64,000 nt of DNA from Cryptomeria japonica (GCF_030272615.1 NC_081409.1:614774755-614838754), one strand, 5' to 3'. Counted from the stretch's first letter, positions 50,010-61,533 are shown. Numbers and translations are program-made. Notes: generated from the letters alone by a model not told the origin.

Positions 50010-51108
50010 TAAAATCCAATCAAAAGCAACATAATCATCAACAACAAAAGTGGAGAAAGAAATCAGTCTCTAAAGAAGAACAATGGCAAGAAAAGCTACA
50101 TCAAGTAGGAGAAATAGTAACCAATAAACAAAAGAAGCAAGAAGAACATGAAAAGCAAGAAGAGGAGATTACCACCAAAGGTAAAGAAGAATCTTGTCAA
50201 CAAGTTCTGGAAATACAAACAAATGCAAAATCTAAACAAGATATTCCAAAAGGAGTGAAAATAGAGATGGCAGAAATCAAAGAACTTTTTGCACCATGCA
50301 ACATTCCTATATGGTATAGTGGAGTAGTCCTAGATCATGGTTTAGAGACAGATTCAAATGAGTATGAATGGGGTCCAGATGTCTTATCTAGTACATCAAG
50401 TAAGGAAAACAATGAAGAACAAACAGGTATTACAGAGAAAGACTTATTTAATACAAAACAAAAGATGGAGTTAGAAAGAAGATGAGAAGAACTCAGAATT
50501 TTGAGAAAAGAGGCGTATGAAAAACAACAAAGGAAAGGAAATGACGAAGACAAAGAAGTAACGCCACAAGAAGTACCAATAGGGATAGATCAAGCATCTA
50601 GAAATATAAGATTTTCATCAAAAGAGGAACAAGATGTATCAAGATGTGGCAGAACCATAGAAGAATTAAGAGATAGTCAAGTAGGATTGACTATTAGTCT
50701 AGAAGAAGTTGAGTTTGAAAGGAGACAAAATCTAGCAAAAGAATCCTCTTTATCATGTACACAAGTATGTCAACTCCAAAATGCAAATGAGGTCAATCAA
50801 GAAGGAATTTGCAGTTTTAAAGACGTGTGTGTTGATATAATCCATTCGTTTAAGGGACAAATGTCAGTTGAAGAACCACTTGAGTGTGAACCACAAAATA
50901 TTAATACTGATTTTGTTAGAAATAATTGGGAGACGCTTGGGAGAGACAATTATCAAAAACATTTAATCTATGACATTACCTACTCTATGCCAAATTATGA
51001 TCATTATGTCATGAACTTTGAAGCACCTAATGATGACAGTGATTATGATTTACCCCTTCTTCATCCTGAACTAATTGATTGGGATAATTTAGAAAACCCT
51101 GAACTAAA

Positions 51109-51924
51109 TGTTAGGATGCCCACAGATACTAAGAGGGGGGGTGAATCAGTATCTAACCAGTAATATGATTTTCTTAACTTAAAATATGTAGAGCATATCA
51201 ATACTGTGTACCAGTAAACAGAAAGTAATGCAATAAACAGAGATAAAAACAACCACATGAAAAACACACCATAACACAATATTTTAACAAGGAAACCCGA
51301 TGTGGGAAAAACCTCAGTGGGATTTGTGACCCACAATATTCACTTACTGGCCAATAAAAGAATATTACTGCTACAAGAGGGGCCTGCACATGCAAGAAGG
51401 CCAAGTGCCTAGAGCTCACTGCTCAATTACAAAATGGGAAGTCTCACTGACTTACAAAATGGATTTTATAAATCCAATGTCTTGTACTGCTTCAAAATAG
51501 CATCTACTATGCCAGATCCAGTACCGGTTTATAGTTCTGCTTCATACATAAACCCTTAACCTATAATTCGCATAATAGGTCTTCCTTATTTCGCTTAATT
51601 ACATTCCTTCATCCTTACATATCTTCTTCTTACAATGTTCTACAATGAACTCTCTTATATAAGAGTCATTTTACAACTTGCCAAGTCGGCTTACAATGAT
51701 TTTACAATAATAAACAAAATATATTAACAACAAAATTCTTGTCGGCTTCTATGTCGGTATGCTTCCTTTCACTGCCGGTGTCGGTGGTCTGAGTGTCGGT
51801 GTAGAATCAGACTTTGCCGGTGCTGGTGGATTGTCTTGCCAATGTCATAGGATTGTAAGGTTTCCATCAATGACAAAACCTTCAATCACCTACAATGTCT
51901 CATTGGAGTGTGCATTTTCCAACA
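51109..51924 (-). repeat. 3' LTR of family B
   Basis: The 816-bp LTR begins TGTTGGAAAATGC on minus (51924) and ends CATCCTAACA (51109). A palindromic TATA motif (CTCTTATATAAGAG) lies at 51652-51665. The U5 hairpin is GATACTAA (51125-51132), a G run, and TCAGTATC (51146-51153). Confidence 0.85.
51652..51665 (-). promoter_or_regulatory. TATA box of family B LTR
   Basis: TCTTATATAAGAG is self-complementary and well placed in the LTR, about 265 bp from its start on the minus strand. Confidence 0.55.
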
Positions 51925-52090
51925 ATCTCCCCCTTTGGCATTGATGGCAACACTCATGAGAAAAATTCAAAAGTGTATCCAAAAATTGAAGTCCAAAAAT
52001 TGTTACCAAAAATGTGTGCTCCCCCTGAGCAGATGATCCCTAAGTTATTGGATTTTTCTCATACCACTACTCCCCCTTTGGCATCAATTA
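51925..52090 (-). promoter_or_regulatory. polypurine tract array, family B
   Basis: AAAGGGGGAGAT abuts the LTR (51925-51938), CTCAGGGGGAGC lies at about 52018-52030, and CCAAAGGGGGAG with an upstream TTGATG box at about 52068-52090. Order and spacing agree with the other families. Confidence 0.75.
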
Positions 52091-52107
52091 CAAAGGTTGT
52101 CAAAGTG

Positions 52108-53200
52108 TCAATAGAGTGTAGTTTCCTGTTTCAACCGTGTAACCGGTTGGTTATAATCTGAAAAAAGGTTTGCCAAAACCAGATTCAAGTTCTCAATGAA
52201 CTTGTTACTGTCTTTTATTGTGGCCTCTGTCCTTTGAACTGTACCGGTGAAGTGTTGCATTTTCTTTGTCGGTGTTTTCTGTCCTTGTACCAATGCATCA
52301 AATATTTCTTTCCTTAAGTATGCTAGGTAGTCCAGTTTTGGACTTAGTCTTAATTTCAAATCCTTAGCCTTACTTTTTATTTTCTCCTTTTCTCTTTCTA
52401 GCTTTAGTAATTCTTCCTCAAAACCTGTTATCTTTTGTTCAAAAATTGATAAAGAATCAAATGAATTAGTAAAATTGTCAGCTAGTTGATTTATTTCCTC
52501 CTGTATCTTGCTAATCTTCTTGTCTATATCAACTGTTAAAAAGTTAGTCTTACAAGCATCTTTGTACAAAGTTTTGAATTCCTTTAATGTGCTACATAAT
52601 TCCGGTAGAAGTGTGTCAAACTACCTTGTACACTTCTTTATTTGTTCCTCAAAGAATTTCTATTTTTCCTTTTCTAACCTCTTTTTGAATGTGTCCTCCT
52701 TTATTTGTTCAACTATCACTATGTTGTCAGTAATATACTTAGACAAAGTGTCAAGTTGACTCAAAGAATCCTTATTATCTACATTACATTTTGGAGCTAT
52801 CATCTTCAAAATTGGAACTGTGTCATCTATAGCCTTATATGCCTGTGAACTACAATCTGTTATTTTCTTTATAGAGTCTAAAAGAACTTCAGTTACATTT
52901 TTTGTCGTGAATCCTGCAGTTGAAGAGCCAACACTCTGAATTTTGCCAGTGGGAGCAATATCCTTGCTTGTGGTGACCTCTGGTAGGTCAGTCTGTGTTT
53001 CCATTTCCTTAAGCAATGGTTTGTTTTGCTCAGCAGTTGTCAGTGGCGTTGATTTTGTATTAACCTGTTCCTGTGCTGGAGCCTGTTGCTTTGCTTGTTG
53101 CTTTGTTTGTTGTTTTGTGTTCCCATCTGTTGGTTTACCTTCTGTGTTATCTGTCGGTATAGAAGCAATTTTAACTTATTACCATCAATCGAGAGAATAA
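52108..53200 (-). pseudogene. family B ORF2, C-terminal coiled coil only
   Basis: Minus segments 53016-52660 and 52569-52108 are long amphipathic helices. They contain KKISKIQEEINQLADNF, EEELLKLEREKEKIKSKAK and LRLSPKLDYLAYLRKEI. The last two match VLALEREKDKIIRRS and SPRLDLLSVHKEH in family A. Upstream (53200-53040), a Gln/Lys-rich linker stands in place of the Lys/Glu tract of family T. Stops near 52620-52655 break the frame. The globular N-terminal ORF2 domain is absent. Its function is unknown; retention of this part alone suggests it may be the essential piece, or that this is a simple deletion. Confidence 0.6.
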
Positions 53201-53245
53201 TAGCATGTTTCACATTTGTTTCCCAAACCCTCAAAGAAATTTTCT

Positions 53246-54377
53246 TCAGTTGGATGAAAACTCTCCTGCCAGTGGAGTGTTACTTTCTTTTGCCGGTGGA
53301 GTGTTACTCTGTCCTGCCGGTGGAGGAGTATTCCTATCAACATTTAGTTCTGATTTCCTGATCCATTGTTTTGAGAATTCCTGCTTTACTTCTTCAACCT
53401 TTTCTTTTCCTTTCAAACTAGGACCTTTGTTGTTTACCAGTGAGGACTTGCTTCTAAAAAATTTAGCAATATGCCCAATTTTGTTACATGCATAACAAGT
53501 CACATTATTTCTCTGAATAGTCTTTCCATAACCTATGTCGGTTTGTGTTCTGCATCGATTAGATAAATATACAAATCTCCCGCAAATATAACATCTCACA
53601 TTCATTCTGCAATTTTCAGAATTATGACCAACTTTGTTGCATTTTGAACATTGACCGGTGGGTGTACTAGTATTCTGATAATTTCTAGATCTACATTGAT
53701 TTGCTCTATGACCATACTTGTTACAGTTAAAGTATTTGCCATTAAATTTATAAGCAGTAGGTTGTCTTACTGGTTTGCCATGATCCTTTGTAATTGTAGT
53801 ACCGGAGCTTTCACCAGTTTCAAAGCCAAGACCATTAGTGTCACCATTATGTTTCTTATTCTTCAACAAGTCACCAAGTTCTTCTGAGCTTTTCTTGAAT
53901 TTTTCTTTATGTTGATTTGCAGTAGCCAGTTCTCCTTCCAAGATACCTTTTTGTCTCATGAGTTCATTTGAGTCATTTTGTGCATGCATTAGATCTATCT
54001 TCAACATATCATTTTCATAACTAAGTCTTGTGTTTTCATTTGTAGCATCATTCAGTCTTCTAGTCAAGTCTTCTTCAGTCTTCTTTCTATCTTCAATTTT
54101 TTTACAAAATCTCATAGTCATATCTTGCATCTCATTCTTTGTTGTCATGTTTTCTTGTTTCAGCTTATTCATCAGATCACTAAGAGTTTCTTTTTCATCA
54201 TTCTCATTTTGCATCTTTTCACAAAGTTCTCTTGTTTCTTGAAATAGTAAGATATTCTTGAAGTGCTTGAATAATATCCTGAGCACCCTTTAGATCATCT
54301 TCAAGTTTGATATTTTTCAATTTTTCTGCATCATAGTTTGAGAGAGCTCCTTCTAGTTGCTTCATCAAGTTTTCCAT
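53246..54377 (-). pseudogene. family B ORF1: coiled-coil Gag-like protein with four CCHC knuckles
   Basis: The start MENLMKQLEGALSNY (54377) is shared with families A and T in style. A frameshift near 54230 divides it. A long coiled coil is followed by NGLGFETGESSG, the counterpart of GLGYSGHEEGE in family T. Four knuckles follow: NCNKYGHRANQC (first Cys lost), CSKCNKVGHNSENC (intact), CYICGRFVYLSNRC (His replaced by Tyr), and CYACNKIGHIAKFF (last Cys replaced). The C-terminus has near-tandem Pro/Ala-rich repeats (NTPPAG, NTPPAK, NTPLAG) and ends SSN. No capsid-type domain is seen. Confidence 0.75.
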
Positions 54378-54430
54378 TTCTACCAGTGTCAAGATCTTCC
54401 TCAAGTTGTTAGGCTTCTGAAAATAGAGGA

Positions 54431-54447
54431 CCAAGCTCTGATACCAA
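54431..54447 (-). promoter_or_regulatory. primer-binding site, family B
   Basis: The minus strand reads TTGGTATCAGAGCTTGG just inside the right LTR, an intact iMet-type site. Confidence 0.88.
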
Positions 54448-54448
54448 T

Positions 54449-54570
54449 TGTGAGGATTCCCACAGATACTGAGAGGGGGGGGTGAATCAGTATCTAACTG
54501 GTAATATGATTTTCTTAACTTAAAACATGTAGATCATATTAATACTGTGTACCGGTAAACAGAAAGTAAT
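54449..54570 (-). repeat. 5' LTR of family B, truncated by a later insertion
   Basis: 122 bp match the other LTR up to CAGAAAGTAAT, then unrelated sequence begins at 54571. The U5 hairpin is perfect here: GATACTGA (54465-54472) and TCAGTATC (54487-54494). Confidence 0.82.
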
Positions 54571-55760
54571 TGTCATGTCCAAACTTTTGGGCATGAACGG
54601 GATTAAAAAAAAAAAATTAAAATCACAATTTAATAACATTAAATTTGCTAAAATGAAATGCACGAGCATGTTTGTCTTAACTACGTGTGAGTTAACTCTA
54701 ACCACTAACTCAAGTAAGTGAAAATAATATTTAACTTAAATGCAGAATACAAAAATGATTATTTATTTTCTCATCAATCTTTAATCAATAAATTAATTTA
54801 GTCAATTAAATGGCATAGATAAAATTAACCTCCAATAACCATTAATTTTTTATTTTTTTTAGAAACTAAACAAATTAGTCCTAACACTTAGTTCATAATG
54901 ACTAAAATTTATTTTAATAATGATTAAAATATGATTACACTAAATTGACATAGGGTCAATTAAATTCATAACGAAAATCATCCTATAAGGTTTAATCTCC
55001 AAAATCTATATCAAATTAAACTAAAAAATAATAATAATAAAATATTAAACATCATTTAAAATATACTCTTATGTTTATCAAAAACATATATTTTCCCATG
55101 CGCTTATTATAAACATATATATAGATTAAAAACACTTAATAAAATATTTAATCTAAAATTTGCCCTACCACTTCATATTTTAAACTCTATGTATATATAT
55201 ACATAAATATGTTTTCTCGTTATTAATAAATAACCATAAAAACCCTAAATTTTAAATACTATAATAATGCCCCTTCTTTTTTATTTCTTTCATTCCTATT
55301 TTTTTACTTTTCGAATACCCTAACCCAAACTAGGTTAGGGTTTCAAATTTGTTTCTTGTGCAGGGGGTTGAACGCATGACAGTGGGGAGGCGGGCGGCCG
55401 AAGTTCTTTTGAAGAGGGGGGTGTGCAGTGGCCATGGAGGGGGATCCCCGCAGGGGCGGCCACTATCAAGCCTGAGGGTCACGGCCCACAGAGGTGGCCT
55501 AGGCCGCCATTGTGGGACATTGCTCGTAGCCCCAGCAGCGTCGTTGCTGTGGGGCACCACCCACAGTGGTGGCCGAAGCCTCCCACTGTGGGTTGCGGCC
55601 CACAGTGGCGGTTGCGGCCGCCACTAGGGGGTCCGCCGCCCACTATGCGGGGGGGTTGAGCCCTTCCCGTGGATTTCATAAGTTTTGTTTTTTTTTTTAA
55701 ATTGCTTGAAAAAAAAAAATTTATAAAACAAAAAATATAATTCAATATATATATATATAT
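54571..55760 (-). mobile_element. fragment of a long LTR, split by gypsy element 2
   Basis: It begins TGTCATGTCC at a sharp junction in the family B LTR. Read on minus, the terminal GGACATGACA is a typical gypsy LTR 3' end. It has a CpG-rich block (55375-55665) in AT-rich surroundings, like the 4.2-kb LTR at 37951. It ends in a TA repeat where gypsy 2 inserted, and probably continues after 63851 beyond the window. GTAAT (54566-54570) is the likely half target duplication. Confidence 0.55.
55375..55665. other. CpG-rich block in the long LTR fragment
   Basis: GC-rich sequence with repeated GTGGCGGCCGCC- and CCACTGTGGG-type words. ~90-codon frames on both strands come from its composition, not from coding. 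Confidence 0.6.
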
Positions 55761-56632
55761 TGTAAAGCGGAAAATCAAAACCTAGGTGTTCCCCCACTCC
55801 AAGGAGAGAGAAAGGAGGTCACTAGGATTGACAGTTTTCACTTAGGAGAGACTTTACATTCAAAAGAGGGGTTGAAACCCACAAGAACCAATCCCACACA
55901 ATGCAAGATTGAATTCTAAATGAGTTTCAAGGGTTGAGACATCAAGGATACCCTCTTTTGTAAAGAATGTAGATAGAAGGACTGAACTAGGAGTGTATGT
56001 AAAAGTAAGAAAGATTTGCTTGTAGACGGAGATAGGGACACGGGATGAAGCTACGGACCTGAAATTAGCAGTAAAATGTCGAGACGATGTTGTCCTGCAA
56101 GTTTGAGCGAAAATTGATGGGACGATGGCGCCCGGAGTGCACACGGTCCTCCAAAAAATCCGCGAAACGAAGAAGGATTTGTTCGTCTCTGCACAAGGAT
56201 TCCAGATCTTCAATTACAACCGCGTACCTGCAACTTACACACAGAAAAGAGAGGATGATTGGGGGGTTAGGGATTAGGGGTTTTCCTTCAGCTCAAACCC
56301 TGGTTTTGGAATTAACCAAGAAATGAGAATGTTGTAAATGTAAATGTTTCTAATGTAATCAAGTATTGATACCTTGTTGTAAGAATGTTTGTATTCTTAC
56401 ATGCGAAGGTGTAATGATGTTGTATGTTGTATGTTGTAGGTGATCTCCTCTTCAATGGTTGAATCCTTGTCTTGAATGCAACACCTAGCCTTGAATGGAG
56501 ACTTAGAATGCTCAATTGCTTGAAGGAATGCTTGAATGCTTGAATGTTTGAATGTTTGCCTATCGCTTCCGCCTCTTGCACACATATGTTTTTCCTTCCT
56601 CTTTCTGGGAGGGGAAATGTAGTTTATATACT

Positions 56633-56641
56633 TGTCAATTA
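56633..56641 (-). promoter_or_regulatory. TATA box of gypsy 2 LTR
   Basis: GTATATAAACTAC is read on minus and conserved in the other LTR (63427-63437). Confidence 0.6.
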
Positions 56642-56752
56642 GGGTTAGGAGACTGATTTTTCCAACCTTAGGCTGACCTAGGAGCATTATTTTTCAATTT
56701 GCAAACTTGAAGACCCGATGCCCCAACAAGAGACAGGGCCCAAAATAGGGCC

Positions 56753-56875
56753 AGGGACCAGGGCGCTGGGTGCCATAGTCCTGAGGGACCAGGGCGCTAG
56801 GTTCCATGGTCCTGAAGGACATGAGCATTGGGTACCATGGTCCTGAAGGACCAGGGCACTGGGTGCCATGGTCCC
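56753..56875 (-). repeat. tandem ~30-bp repeats in the gypsy 2 LTR
   Basis: Four units contain GGACCAGGGCGCTGGG and CCATGGTCCTGA with small changes. The counterpart in the other LTR is 63555-63685. CCATGG and GGACC make each unit partly self-complementary. Confidence 0.82.
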
Positions 56876-57045
56876 ACCTCCCGGGACAGCAGGGTGCAAG
56901 GAGGATCAGGCCAAGGTACAGAAAGATGCAGTTTTTGATGTCGTAAATAGGTTTCAGGGTCTCCATTCAGGTTCAACGTTGTGCCACCATCGTGAAGACC
57001 CAAATGCAATTGAAATTGCAAGTGTCACAATTTTACGACGCTACA

Positions 57046-57797
57046 TTTAGCCCCCACTTTAGCGGGAGTATAAACGTACGCCCATACTTCCGGTAAAGTA
57101 CAAGGAAACAACATTGAAAGACTTTCACCACGTCAAGGAGGCAAGATACACCAAGCCCCCAGTGGAATAAGGATCTTACGACTTCGATTGACAAAGTAAA
57201 AGGGAAGATCACGAGGGAGAACCATGACTGTCAGTAGTAAGGTTCCCTCACTATGAGTCATGCAAGAAAAATACCAAAAATTTTCAAGGCAAAGCTAAGT
57301 TCGCCAAGAAATTTTCAAGTATCTTGAAGAGATATGAATGGAGTGTATGCCCCCTACGTTAAAGTGATCGCACATGCCTCATTGGGGGTGATTGCTTTAA
57401 GGTAGTGATACACATAAGAAATGATAAGGCAAAGGAGCACGTTATCACAAAGATTTAGCCCCCAAGTGTGAGATAAACCCAAGGATAATAGATAGAAAAC
57501 ACAAAGCTCGAGGTGACTTCACTTTCCTTGGGTTCAGTATGCTGTATGATAATTCATGTATATCATATGTATGTATGCATAATTGTTCTTCATTCCCCAA
57601 TCAAGGAAAGTCACCTAGAAGAAGGGAACACATGTGTCTTTTGAGTCAACATGAGAGAGACAAAAAGAGATCTAAATGCTTTGCATCATCCTCAAGTAAA
57701 CAACACTAAGGACAACAAATAGAAGAATGAGAATAACACATAGAAGAAGTAACAAAAGAGATCAAGAGAGGAGGAGAGAGTCTGCTATGCTAATGAA
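57046..57797 (-). other. gypsy 2 3' untranslated region and polypurine tract
   Basis: AAAGTGGGGGCTAAA directly precedes the LTR on minus (57046-57060) and is the polypurine tract. The rest has no long frame. Pol would normally lie upstream of such a tract; here only about 740 bp separates it from the last coding frame. Confidence 0.7.
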
Positions 57798-58540
57798 CTA
57801 GTCTAGCACGTCATCTACCCCTCGATCTTGCTGATCAATATTTCGGGAAGGCAGGAAACACGCTAGAGGAGGAACATCCAACACAACAGATGGAGCTATC
57901 ACAAGATCCAAACAAGGGCTATGTTCATGTTCCAAGCCACGTTGTTCTTGTCTAGGAGCTAGGATAAGTGCTTTAGAAAATTCGTTAGATAAATGGTTAT
58001 CAACATCAACATATTCATATTCACTATCAGAAGAAAGAGAAGTAACATTTTCATCATGAATAACATTTTCATCTATATCATCATCAAGATTTATAAAAAT
58101 AGGATCTTTAACTCGCATAGGATCAAAACCATCATGCATCTTATGTTCAGGAGATTTTGGCTCAATTTTCGGCTGAGGAGAAAATGGAATAATACTAGCT
58201 GAAGGTGTTTTTGGGGATTGCAAAGTTTGAGAAGCAGCTGTACGAGCTCTAAGACGACACTTTCGTCGGCGTTCACTCTCAGAACGATTTCATCTAGTCT
58301 TAGTAGGAAGTTGAGAAGATTGAGGAGGAGGAATGTTCTCATCCTTATCACTTGGGTGTTTAGGTTGTGGTCTCTTAGGTTGAATAATAGGAGAAGAGGA
58401 AGGTCTCTTCTCTATATAAGAGGAAGGAGGAGGAACTGCTCCATATAAAGGAGGAATATCTAGTTTAGGAAGGAGACCAAGTCCATCATGATGAAGAGGT
58501 ATAGGTCTACCTTTAGAAAGTTTATTAGACATAGACGTAG
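57798..58540 (-). pseudogene. gypsy 2 acidic, proline-rich frame after protease
   Basis: It overlaps the end of the Gag-protease frame and lies in another frame. Segments 58540-58293 and 58223-57798 are in register, separated by a TGA. It is rich in Pro/Ser/Lys, then acidic (NLDDDIDENVIHDENV). The GLGLLPKLDIPPLYG start may be a G-patch relic. No RT signature follows; the frame ends before the polypurine tract. It could be expressed by frameshifting, or be the worn junction where pol was lost. Confidence 0.5.
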
Positions 58541-61156
58541 TCAATCCATAGGGATGGGTTGGGAATCTTCTTGAGGAAAGACATTAGTTTTATCTTTCAA
58601 AGGAAGAACTTCCTTCTCAAGAATGATAGGAATATCAAGTTTGGGTGTTCTAGGTTCACTTAGAGATAAGATCATATCTTTTTTCCACTTTTGATAAGAT
58701 TTGAAAAGATGGTCACTTCGCGGTGGAAGAGATTGAAATTGTTTAGGCCAAAAATAATCAATAGGAATGCTAGAAGTTCTTTCAACTGGTTTAAAGAGAC
58801 TATGATTGACAGTAACAACTTCACCATTATGGGGAAATTTCAAGCACTTGTGAATAGGAGAAGCAATAGCTTTCATGGAAGATAGCCAAGGATGGCCTAG
58901 CTTCACACGAAATTGTTCGGATGATGGAATAATAGCAAATCTCACATCAAGGGATTTGTTATGGACCTCAATAGGTAATGTAATAGAACCAATTGCAAGA
59001 GAAGAAAATGCATCAAATAGTTTCACAACCACATTTGTTTTGTCATAGATCACTTGATTCAATTGCAAAGTAAAAAGAAATTCTTCAGTAATGACATTAA
59101 CCATGCAAGAAGGATCAATAAGCACTCCACGGCAAGGTGTATTCTTGACTTTTGCAACTATGTATAAAGGACCATCAGGTACCCTGATAGTTTCACTGAA
59201 ATCAAATGTGATGGAAGGTTCTTTAGGGATTTTCTGCTGCTCTACAAAGTTAATCACATTCGGAGTCATAGACACAAGACCATCAGGTGAGAAAGAGGAA
59301 TCATTAGTCTCAATCACATTAGAGGTATGAGAAGGTAATGGATCAGTAAAAATCTTAAGATTTTGGTTAGGAGGAGCTACAGATGTGTTGCCTTTATCAT
59401 TCACACCTGAAACAGAGATAGTATTATTATAAATCCAATCTTGAATTTTACCCTTTAAAGAAAAACATTTTTCAGTATCATGCCCAGGTTGACGATGAAA
59501 TTGACAAAAAGATTTGTTATCAAAATAGGGTGAATTAATCTTTGCAGGATCTATTTGCTTTATAGGAGGAAGAGTGAGCACATTTTGTTCCAATAACTTA
59601 TTCATAATACTATGCAATGATTCATTCAAAGGAGTAAACTCTCTTTCTTTCTTGAAAAACTTATAAATAGGAGGCACACCTGATGTTGCATTCACATTGT
59701 TGTTGGTGATGTTTTCATTGAACTTAATAAACTCTTTGTTCGGTTTAAACTTACCAAATGGTTGTTGACTACTATCACCCTTAGCACTCGGAGCCATAGG
59801 ATTTGCTTGTTCCATTTGACTCACAGTCAGTTGATAATTGTGAAGAGTTGCGCACAACTGTTGGAAAGAAGTAAACTCAGAAAACAGAAGTTTTTCTCTA
59901 ATATCTTTTTGTAAATTAGAAATAAAGATTCTTTGAATATCATTGTCAGGTACTGGAAAAGAAATTTGAGCACACAAATGCTTATATCTACCAATGAAAT
60001 CAGTCACTTTTTCTTTAACACCTTGTTTACAATGCATTAAATCAATCAAAGTCACTTTAGGACTTATATTGTTTTGAAATTGTTGAATAAAAGCATTTGC
60101 AAGTTGTTGGAAAGAAGTAATAGAATAGGAACGCAATGAGCAATACCATTGTAGAGCCTTATCTCTTAATGTTCTGGTAAACAGTTTTGCAAGCAACCTT
60201 TGGTCATGAACAAAATCAGTACATATTGTTTGAAAGGTCTTAACATGTGTTAGAGGATCACCTTTACCATTATAAAGCTCCAATTGCGGAACTTCAACAT
60301 GCTTAGGGGGGATAGCTCAAACAATGTCAAGAGAAAGTGGGCTCGCAACATCAAATGTGGGCACACTAAACTTAGATTGATTCATAGAGGCCATTTGTTG
60401 TTGTAAAGAAGAGACAGTTTGTGCAAGATTGTTAATGGTCGCTTCAGTCGAAGAGTTCATATTAGACATGTTAGATTGTGATGGAGGTATTATGTTATTG
60501 AAAGAAGGTATTGATTGAGAGTAAGGTGGCGGGACACTATGATAGTTAGTCATAGGAGATGATTGGAAAGAAGGAACACTACAAGGAGGAATGGAATGGT
60601 TAAATGAATTGCCCCCTTGCATCATGTTCATTTGTGGAGATATAATAGGGACACTCATTGAAGGAATGAATGAAGAAGTCGGATTGAATGAAGGAAGAGG
60701 GTTGATTGAAGAAGAAGGATTGCCCCCATGACTGGTGATCATAGGTGGAATGTTTTGTATTGAAGTAGTCATTATGTTTGATGTAAAAGTAGGTATACTA
60801 GCAATAGAAGTTGTCAAAGGGGTAGAATGATTGACTTGAGTAGGAGGTTGTGTATAACCTAAAGTTTCGGCACAACTCTTCATAGAAATCACATTCGAAT
60901 CCACAATGTGTGCAATACTACGCAAAATATCAATTCCATTCTTATCACTTTGAACCATACATTTTAGACCCTCAATTAATGAAAGAGCTTGACTATCGGG
61001 GTATTCTTGAGACATCCATTGCTGAAAATCATCAAATTGGTTATCCAATTTCGAAAGTTGTTCTACAGAAACCTCATGGAGAGCTTCTTCATCATTAAGA
61101 GGATTAGAGGAATTACCCATGTCCTCGTTAAAAAGGCCATCCAAATTAGGTTCCAT
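58541..61156 (-). pseudogene. gypsy 2 Gag-protease polyprotein
   Basis: The frame runs from MEPNLDGLFNEDMGN (61156) through a Ser/Pro/Asn-rich region to TGA at 60317, then continues in the same frame from 60314 to 58541. Capsid motifs are YNGKGDPLTHVKTFQ, LQWYCSLRSYSITSFQQL, FIQQFQNN and LMHCKQG (60280-60000). The knuckle FCQFHRQPGHDTEKC (CX2HX4HX4C) is near 59470-59510. Protease follows: RGVLIDPSCMVNVI (catalytic Asp kept, DPS where DGS or DSG is usual) and KLGHPWLSSMKAI. The frame after the TGA is 580 codons uninterrupted, unusual in this window. The TGA is a CGA-type site. Confidence 0.85.
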
Positions 61157-61533
61157 CTCCTCGATAATTAAACCTTGTGAAGACTTAATTCTAAGGCTTC
61201 GTCTAACGGGAATAGTGTAAGTAGGGCTTATTGTTGTAAAACTCGTGCACTAGAGAGAGAGAGAAGATTTTGAATTTTGAAAATAAAGTTGGCGAAATTG
61301 AACAATGAGATAATGATTATCCAATTTGAACTTTGTGAAAGAAGAGGGAAACACAACTTCCAAGAAAGGTAGGCACAATTGAAAATTAGGGCCAAGGGGG
61401 GAGCACTTAATTTTAATTGTTATCTTGAAAATTGAAATCCTGAATTTTGAATTTATTTTCGAATTTAGAGGTAGCAAATTTCAATAAAATCAACCAATCT
61501 CCTAGATTTAAGCTGTTAAATGCAATCATGACA

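Larger units (their letters stand above)
43691..51108 (+). mobile_element. Ty3/gypsy element 1 (truncated): LTR, leader, GAG-PR-G-patch
   Basis: The 5' LTR (43691-44828), primer site, a long leader with a minisatellite, and a gag-protease frame extending past 51000 are present. The element is cut at 51108 by the family B LTR. No RT, integrase or 3' LTR appears on the far side, so the rest is either lost or outside the window. The CHHC knuckle, protease and G-patch order suit the Tat/Ogre side of plant gypsy; this is inference from motif style. Frequent stops show it is dead. Confidence 0.75.
47135..51108 (+). pseudogene. gypsy 1 GAG-protease-G-patch polyprotein
   Basis: A single frame begins at ATG 47135 and stays in register to the family B boundary, broken by stops at 47411, 47966, 49478, about 49583 and 50483. 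Order: N-terminal helical region; Gag capsid with YDGKSDPRDHIREF, MEWFSRLPSGIKSFEEL and FISQYS (47680-47970); an Asn/Asp run (48180-48240); the knuckle CNYHQNKGHQTNDC (CX2HX4HX4C, about 48545); aspartic protease with VLIDGGADLNI and ILLGRPWIH (49170-49420); a G-patch (49877-50009); and an acidic tail. Gag forms the particle and the protease cuts it. RT should follow but is missing. Three of the stops are TGA where CGA would give Arg. Confidence 0.82.
51109..54570 (-). mobile_element. short RT-less copia-type element, family B
   Basis: The 3' LTR is 51109-51924 and a truncated 5' LTR is 54449-54570. The 2.5-kb internal region, minus strand, holds ORF1 (Gag-like, four knuckles) and only the C-terminal part of ORF2. 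It lacks the ~300-residue conserved ORF2 domain of families A and T, besides lacking RT and integrase. The LTR start TGTTGG, iMet primer site and polypurine array match the other copia-type families. It inserted into gypsy 1 near CTAAA (51104-51108). The outer end of its 5' LTR is lost behind a later insertion at 54571. Confidence 0.82.
55761..57045 (-). repeat. 3' LTR of gypsy element 2
   Basis: The 1285-bp LTR starts TGTAGCGTCGTAAAATTG on minus (57045) and ends at TGTAAAGC in plus reading. It contains four tandem ~30-bp units with CCATGGTCC (56753-56875), a TATA at 56633-56641, and a CGGAGTGCACACGGTCCTC motif (56130-56150). It has 44 bp near 56265-56310 absent from the other LTR. Confidence 0.9.

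Noticed and set aside
55330-55778. ~90-codon frames in the second GC-rich block
   Set aside because: Composition effect, as above.
56687-57021. Frames with repeated 'QDHGT/SFRTM' peptides
   Set aside because: They translate the 30-bp tandem repeats of the gypsy 2 LTR.
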